A stretch of DNA of 64,000 nt from Silene latifolia (lineage: Eukaryota; Streptophyta; Magnoliopsida; Caryophyllales; Caryophyllaceae). The notes beneath the pieces are model-generated. The model ran no database searches, was not told the DNA's origin, and was given only the letters and a program-made list of their open reading frames with translations. Within the stretch, counting starts at the first letter, position 1. Every line of letters starts with the position of its first letter. Both the position numbers and the translations under genes were made by a program. Positions 58,482 through 64,000 of the stretch are shown here, in pieces. The stretch lies in NCBI RefSeq assembly GCF_048544455.1, contig NC_133537.1:306565738-306629737 (forward strand), read 5' to 3'.

Positions 58482-60174
58482 AACCTCCCCAAACCAAACC
58501 TTTACTCGTCCTCGAGTAAACTCAAAACTAAACTAATGGAACGGAAACGATAACTCAGAGCTAGCTTAACTTGTCTACTTGAACCAATTTAATGCAACGA
58601 AAACTAACAGTTAAAGCTAAGCAGTCAATACGCAAACGAGTTATAAGCTGTTCAGAAATATAGCCAACCTATCGACCTTGCAAGACCAACAAAATCGGAC
58701 TCTCTCGTGGTCACTCTTCTCTCATGAAGCAAAGGGTGAATGTTATATGTAAAAGAGAGAAGAAAAGACAGTCACTCACCTAACTGCAACCTACATAGCA
58801 TGCATGCAACAAAAATGAAAGACAATTCAAGTACTAATGCACACACTCCAACCAATAATGTCCGTCACAGCCGAGGGCTTACAAATAATATGGGAATAGT
58901 GAGGTTTAGGTGAGAAAAGGCAAAACATGTTATGGAAATGTGGAGGTAAAAGCGTCAAGCTAGTTCCTAACAGGACCATAATGAAACCATCCGAATCTCA
59001 ACTGACTGAAAATTAAGAACAAGTGTCCTTCATTTGGCACACAACTCACTAAACTCAAACACAATCTCCTCAAAAATAATGGGATAAAACGGAGGAGTCA
59101 GACGGTCACAAACTTCCCTTTTTTAAACACCGTCTGAAATAACTAACTGAAACAAACAACTTATTTTTTCAAACTTTTCTTTTTTTCTTCTTTTTCTTAC
59201 GTGATTCAGCTTTCTCTTTCATTTTTTTTTTCCTTTCACGTCTTTTTTTTTTCAGTACTTTTTTCTTTCTTTTCCTCCTTCCTTTATACTTACACCAACT
59301 CCAAACAAGAAATACGGGCCAAAATGCAATGGAAGATCATACCATAAAAGAACATACTAACTAGCTTGACTAGGCAGGCTTAGTTTGGGATGTAGCTGAT
59401 GGGTCAAAAAGGGAAATTTGGCTAATGTGGAGCTAAATGGGTGAAAAATATAAGGAAAGGGAAATTTGCAAGCACCTCCCTGCATGTGACACCAACCACA
59501 AACCCGAATATGTGCATTTGACAAGAAATTGAATGTCATAAAAGTGCAAAAGAGACGAACATGCTATGCAAGGAGTACTACTCTCAATTCCTAATGAACT
59601 GGTCATGAATGTCACCAGTTATGGCTCTAATATCTCAGAATTTTTCAAGTAGTTTGCCAATTTATCAGGTCAAGTCTAAACAGTCAGCTATATTTGAACA
59701 GAAACTCGTAGACTATGCGTATGACAAAGCTAATAACTATCAAAAGAAGTGCAAGGCTCAAGTAAAATGACAAGTTAAAGTGCAATTTCATCACGGAAAT
59801 CTACCGTTCCGACTCAACCTATATGCAAAAATAAACGTGAAAATTTTGAATTTTTCTATTTTCTAATTTTTTTGGATTTTTGATTTTTAATGAAAATAAA
59901 CAACAATGCAAGCTGAAAGATAAACGTGAATGCAAAAACAAATGCAAATGCAGACTCAAAAGGATGCAATACCTCTCCCCAAACCAAAACGGACAACGCC
60001 CTCGTTGTCCTCCAGCATACACCAGCAGATATATGCAGGGGAACGGGAATATACAACCAAAGAAAATAAAAACAGTAAATAAAAAGAAGACAAAATAAAA
60101 GAGTAAGAGATACATACAAAATACGAACTTCCCCAAACCAATGCTTAAAAATCGGGAAGTGAGTAGACCAAGAG
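58482..60174 (-). other. Athila-C 3' non-coding region
   Basis: The polypurine tract is at 58482-58495 (plus strand AACCTCCCCAAACC), with GAGGACGAGTAAAGG just upstream. A long pyrimidine run on the plus strand (about 59160-59290, TTTTTTCTTCTTTTTC type) parallels the purine run in the Athila-like element at 35965-36120. No gene is recognised. Confidence 0.65.
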
Positions 60175-61921
60175 CTACTCGTCGTCGCGTGCCATCGCTG
60201 CATCACGGATCCCCTCCACCACCCGGTACTCCGGGTCTCTCTCCTCCTCTCTCCTCCTCTGCTCCTCAGCACGAGCTCTCTCCACTGCCACCTCTGGGTC
60301 CTCGTCCTCCTCCTCATCAGAAACCGGGTACCCCTCAGGTGTGTACCGGAAGAAGGAAGGGTGTGGCCAACCCCTCGGGATCGGCGTGTCGCCGCAAGTG
60401 GTACTCGTACAGAGGGTGCAAGGCAAGAGCCAAGTCCTCTCCATACGAGCCTGACGCGCCGCAACCTCGAGCAACAAATCAGTAAAGCTGCGCCCCCTTG
60501 GTCCGGGACGCGGGCGCCACAAAAGGAGGAGGTGGAAAGCAGTAAGACCGTAAGCTCGGTCATCGTGTGCAGTGGGTGGGAGGTGGAGTAGGAGTAGGAG
60601 TAGGAGTGGTAGTAGTAGTGGGAGTAGGGGTCGGATCGGGAGTAGCTGTGGAAGGCTGGGCACTCCCTGAAGGTGTGGACCCCTCTCCAGTCTCAAGTCA
60701 CCGCTTCTTGGCGGCGGGTGCATCAGGAGGTGGTCGAGGCTGAAGTGGAAGGTGAAGGTGAGGTAGTGGTGGCAGACGGGCGCCCTTTACCACAGTAGGT
60801 AAGGGCTCAAGACGGGGGAGACTGTCACAAGGTAAGTGTATAGACAAGGAGCCGTCAATCTTCCAAGTCTGGTAGTCTGGGGTCAGCCAATGCTGAGAAA
60901 GCATGGCATCCAGACTCAGTAGCCTCTCTCCGTCGAGGTACTGCAGGTCACGAGGCCAAGTGGGGAAAAGGCGACGGGCAAGAATGGTGGCTATGCCACC
61001 GCAGGCAATGGTTCCCATCTCCTTCTTCCCCTGGCTCACAAGGTACTGGGCGGTCAAGTAAGCTATGTTGAAGGTAAAAGGACCCTCACAGTCGATGTTC
61101 ATGTAACTGCCCAGGATGGAGAGCTCGGTGTTGGTCATGTTGTTCGGCTCCTTTCGGCCGAAAATAGTGCTCCCCATCAGTCTAAGGAAACAACGGACAG
61201 GGGGAAGGTGGACCTGATGGAGCTTTCGCTCCCTAAAAGTGGTCTGGGCCAGACACCGCCAAAGTTGACGGTAGACCTTCCTCGGGGCAGCAGTCACGCC
61301 CGTGGAGGTGAGGTTTAGTAACCTACCAAACTCCCCTAAGGTCCTCTGAAAAGTCCGGTTAAACAACCGAAAAGACACTGAAAGACTATCGGGGTCAGCC
61401 TCGTGTGCCCCGGGGGGAGAAGGTAAAAGAGCAGAGAAACTCAAGGCTCGGCTCTAAAAAGGTACGGCCCCTCATAGTGATGAGTCCGGCCATCCCCGTG
61501 CCCCGTAGTAAAGTACAGACCGACTCGTAAATGCCGAGTCTCGTAAGCGCCGATTCCTCTATAAATCGGGAAGGAACATGTACACAGCCTAGCAGGTTAT
61601 AAAATTTCTTACGATGTAAAGCGTTAACAAAATGTACCTGCAGATAGTCTGGGTGAGGGTCAAGGGAGTCGTCTCCTCGAACCATGACCGTGCCAGAAGT
61701 AGAAGCGGCGGCGGTGGTAGAAGCGCGAAGGAAGGAGAGGTGACTGGAGCGGCGTAGAACGAGATCGCATCTACGACCCCGCCCGGAACCCGAAGTAGTA
61801 GCCCGTCCAGAGACGGTGTGTGGGACAGTGGCTGCTCTAAAAGCACTGCGATTTGCGGGCGAGTCCACCACAGAGTAGAAGCGAGGTTGGTGCAGAGGTA
61901 GTGGTCCTTTGTGGTCACCAT
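60175..61921 (-). pseudogene. ATHILA ORF-1-type gene in the env position, two frameshifts
   Basis: Three overlapping minus-strand frames form one former gene of about 560 codons: about 61871-61395, 61444-60698 and 60723-60175. The first has LTRLGIYESVCTLLRGTGM. The second has SVSFRLFNRTFQRTLGEFGR, then VYRQLWRCLAQTT and NMTNTELSILG. The third is Pro/Leu-rich, then acidic and Arg/Glu-rich. The order and spacing are those of the Arabidopsis-type ATHILA ORF-1 family, which lies between pol and the 3' LTR. Function is unknown; it has been compared with env only by position. I see no convincing signal peptide or membrane segment. Frame changes near 61420 and 60710 make it a pseudogene. Confidence 0.75.
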
Positions 61922-63130
61922 CGAAGAAGAACTAGCAGAGTGCTAGGTTTGTGGTGGTGACCGTAGAGGAAGTGGCGACTGAATCGAGCTAGCAAGCGGT
62001 GAGCTAGCCTGGAGCGAAATCGTCCCCTGCAGCTGAAACTAGAAACACTGGGGCTGCAATGGTGACTAAGGCGGAGGCTGTGGCAACAGCAGGGGCCACT
62101 GTCTCACTCAAAGACGGACTAGAGGTGGAGCTGGTAGAAGGGAGAGAACTAGACTCCATCCTGTAACAAGGGTAGGAGCATGATAAGAATAATAGTGGCT
62201 AACAGAGGCTAAAACAGCAAGAAATCAGCATGTTAAACCAGAAAAACTCCTCTGCCAGTCGAAAATTTTTGACCTACAGCACATAAATCCCAACAATTCC
62301 TCAAACAAGTTTGAATTGCAGCATGTAAATGGCGATAAGGGGGCATAACAGTCAACAACAACAGCATATAAGTGTCAACTGAGGTTAAGTAAGACAAAGT
62401 AGCATGTGAACCCGTCTGACAGTCGAAAATTCGACTGAGGCAGCCCTAATCGCGAAAATTCACGCAATAATCGAATGGAGGCGTGTTAAGCATGTTAAAC
62501 ATTCTACACTCAGCAGCAATATCGCAACAATGAAGCTACATAGACAAATGACAGCAGCAATAGTCCGTCTGACAGTCGAAATTTTCGACTGTCCTGAACC
62601 AAATCGCGAAAATCGTGTAAAATTTCGAATTAAACATGCAACAACAGCGAGGAATGGGAATTGATCATCAAGTAAGACAAAGAAAGGGCAGGTAAGACAA
62701 TTAAAGTCGAATAATCGACCAACCATGGATATTCAAACCCTAAATTCAATTTTTACCTCATAAAATGCAAAAATAATGAAATTAAAATGCAATGAAGCTA
62801 GAGGAAACACTTACTTGATGAATACAACCTACAAATGCAATTAATCTTCAATCAAACAAGCAAAACACGCGATGTTTTTGAGCTAAAAACCGCAAACCCT
62901 AACCCGCGTTAAAACCCGTGTAAATGAGCACAAATTAAGGGGAAAATAAGGGGTTTTGGAAGATTAATTAGCAGGGAATAGATTGTAGGAGGCGGATTTG
63001 GGGATTGGGCAAGAAAATATGGAGATTTGGGGGAGTTTGTGTCGCAATTAGGGGGTGTTAGACGAAAATTAGGGGAAGACATGAAATAGAAAACAAAATT
63101 AAGGAGTTTAAAGAATAACTCCCTGCGTCC
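61922..63130 (-). other. Leader of the Athila-C ORF with a diverged ~157-bp repeat
   Basis: GACAGTCGAAAATT-type palindromes occur at about 62252, 62412 and 62568, each in a repeated context (CGTCTGACAGTCGAAA...ATCGCGAAAAT). Upstream, at 62880-63060, the minus strand is CT-rich, and ATCAAGTAAGTG near 62820 resembles a splice donor. No coding region is seen; it may be a long spliced leader of the ORF-1-type gene. Confidence 0.4.
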
Positions 63131-63139
63131 TATTCATTT

Positions 63140-63322
63140 TCACTCGATCGAGTGGTTTTAAACCACTCGATCGAACACTTGGATGCTTCAGCTGCTCGAT
63201 CGAGTAGAAATCTACTCGATCGAGTAATCCCCTTTATTGCTTTACTCGATCGACTGGAAAAAGTGCTCGATCGACCATATTTCCACTCGATCGAGTACAA
63301 AAAGTACTCGATCGAGCTCTTT
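63140..63322. repeat. CTCGATCGAG palindrome cluster near the right edge
   Basis: About nine full or partial cores in 180 bp, again with matched outer bases (CACTCGATCGAGTG, TACTCGATCGAGTA). The sequence around it is organised like the front part of the Athila LTRs, so it may belong to another LTR copy. Confidence 0.9.
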
Positions 63323-63565
63323 TCTCGCGTAAGCTCTTTAACTTCGTCATTTCTTCCTTGGAATGCGTAAAACTTCTCCAAACCTACATAAAAACACGTG
63401 CAAAAATTTCCCAAAATACCAAATACGCATAAGAACAGTCTATAGTCTTAAATCTATGCTAAAAACTGTCTAAAACTAATTGTCCTAATTAAAAGCAATA
63501 AAACAAATTCAACGGAAAATTTAAAAATTATCTATTACAAAGTGTTACACGGGGCATTTCCCCGC

Positions 63566-64000
63566 TCAATTTCCAATGCAATTCAGTAGCCCCTTGGAAG
63601 GCTCCTGACTGGAGGACGTCATCTCAGCAACATTGACTGTCCTCTTCAACTTCCATGAGCATGAATTATCATTTGAAACGGTAGGAGGGGAGTAGTTCGC
63701 ATCCACATAAGCACGAACCTTCCTCGTCCTTGCTCCTTTATCACCATTTGTAGCGTCATCTCCAATCTGATCGACTTTAATTGCACCATTTCCTTTGACA
63801 GCTCCTTCATTGCTTTCATCTGTACCTGCAGCAAGGAAAACAGACGAACTTTCCTCCTTTTTGCTCTCAGTCTGAGGCGGAGGGTTAACAATAGCAGCAC
63901 AATTCTCCAAATTTTCATCTGGAGTGTCAATAATAGGATCAATAGAAGAGAGGGCATTGCAAGGCTGGGCTTGCATGGGAGCTCTTCGGGACTTAGACTG
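63566..64000 (-). CDS. Unidentified reading frame, open to the window edge
   Basis: The minus-strand frame is open from the right edge to a stop at 63566, at least 144 codons. The part seen is polar and acidic, with SKKEESSSVFLA, DGARTRKVRAYVD-like and SCSWKLKRTVNVAEM stretches. I do not recognise a domain. It could be a retroelement polyprotein end, a host gene end, or chance. The first in-frame ATG in the window is at 63976, but the frame continues upstream of it. Confidence 0.3.
   Translation of the reverse strand, partial: QSKSRRAPMQAQPCNALSSIDPIIDTPDENLENCAAIVNPPPQTESKKEESSSVFLAAGTDESNEGAVKGNGAIKVDQIGDDATNGDKGARTRKVRAYVDANYSPPTVSNDNSCSWKLKRTVNVAEMTSSSQEPSKGLLNCIGN

Overview
This is a retrotransposon-dominated stretch of a flowering-plant nuclear genome. 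The evidence is nested LTR retrotransposons of plant-specific lineages (Tat/Ogre, Athila and a Copia element), a plant-type tRNA-Phe gene, a Mutator-like element with a 9-bp target duplication, Helitron-style termini, and short exon pieces of plant housekeeping genes (20S proteasome alpha-6 and, less certainly, APC/C subunit 4). I cannot name the species. Apart from the tRNA I see no intact host gene. Nearly all coding sequence is broken retroelement sequence.

Layout. 1-7990: a minus-strand non-coding gypsy-like element (called LARD-A here). It has a partial 3' LTR (1-871), a non-coding interior and a 5' LTR (4054-7990). That LTR carries two hairpin arrays and an inserted solo LTR (4411-5803). 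LARD-A sits inside the 5' LTR of a plus-strand Tat/Ogre-type element (Tat-A, 7991-23854). Tat-A has a tRNA-Arg-type primer site, a gag-derived reading frame with a triplicated zinc-knuckle module split by a solo LTR (12264-14808), no pol, a repeat-rich 3' region and a complete 3' LTR. 23855-27039: a Helitron 3' end, then the first copy of a duplicated segment (A1) with a 1.2-kb MULE and an intact tRNA-Phe gene, then a LINE RNase H remnant. 27040-42819: a possible minus-strand Helitron carrying exon fragments (PAA, APC4-like with promoter). A young 6-kb Athila-like non-autonomous element (32075-38049) is inserted in it.

42862-43974: second copy of the duplicated segment (A2), with a decayed tRNA-Phe. 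43975-64000: a stack of five elements. A plus-strand non-coding element (LARD-B) carries a LINE in its LTR and a plus-strand Athila (Athila-B) in its interior. Athila-B is cut in gag-protease by a minus-strand Copia element, which is cut by a minus-strand Athila (Athila-C). Athila-C still has a frameshifted ATHILA ORF-1-type gene and runs off the right edge.

Recurring theme. Several unrelated elements carry clusters of short perfect palindromes or stem-loops in non-coding or weakly constrained DNA: CTCGATCGAG clusters, CCCCGATCGGGG, GTCGAAAATTCGAC-like units, and a series of hairpins in LARD-A whose stems vary in a compensatory way around a shared loop. With the single-ORF Athila-like element and the possible gene-capturing Helitron, these are the most unusual signals in the window.
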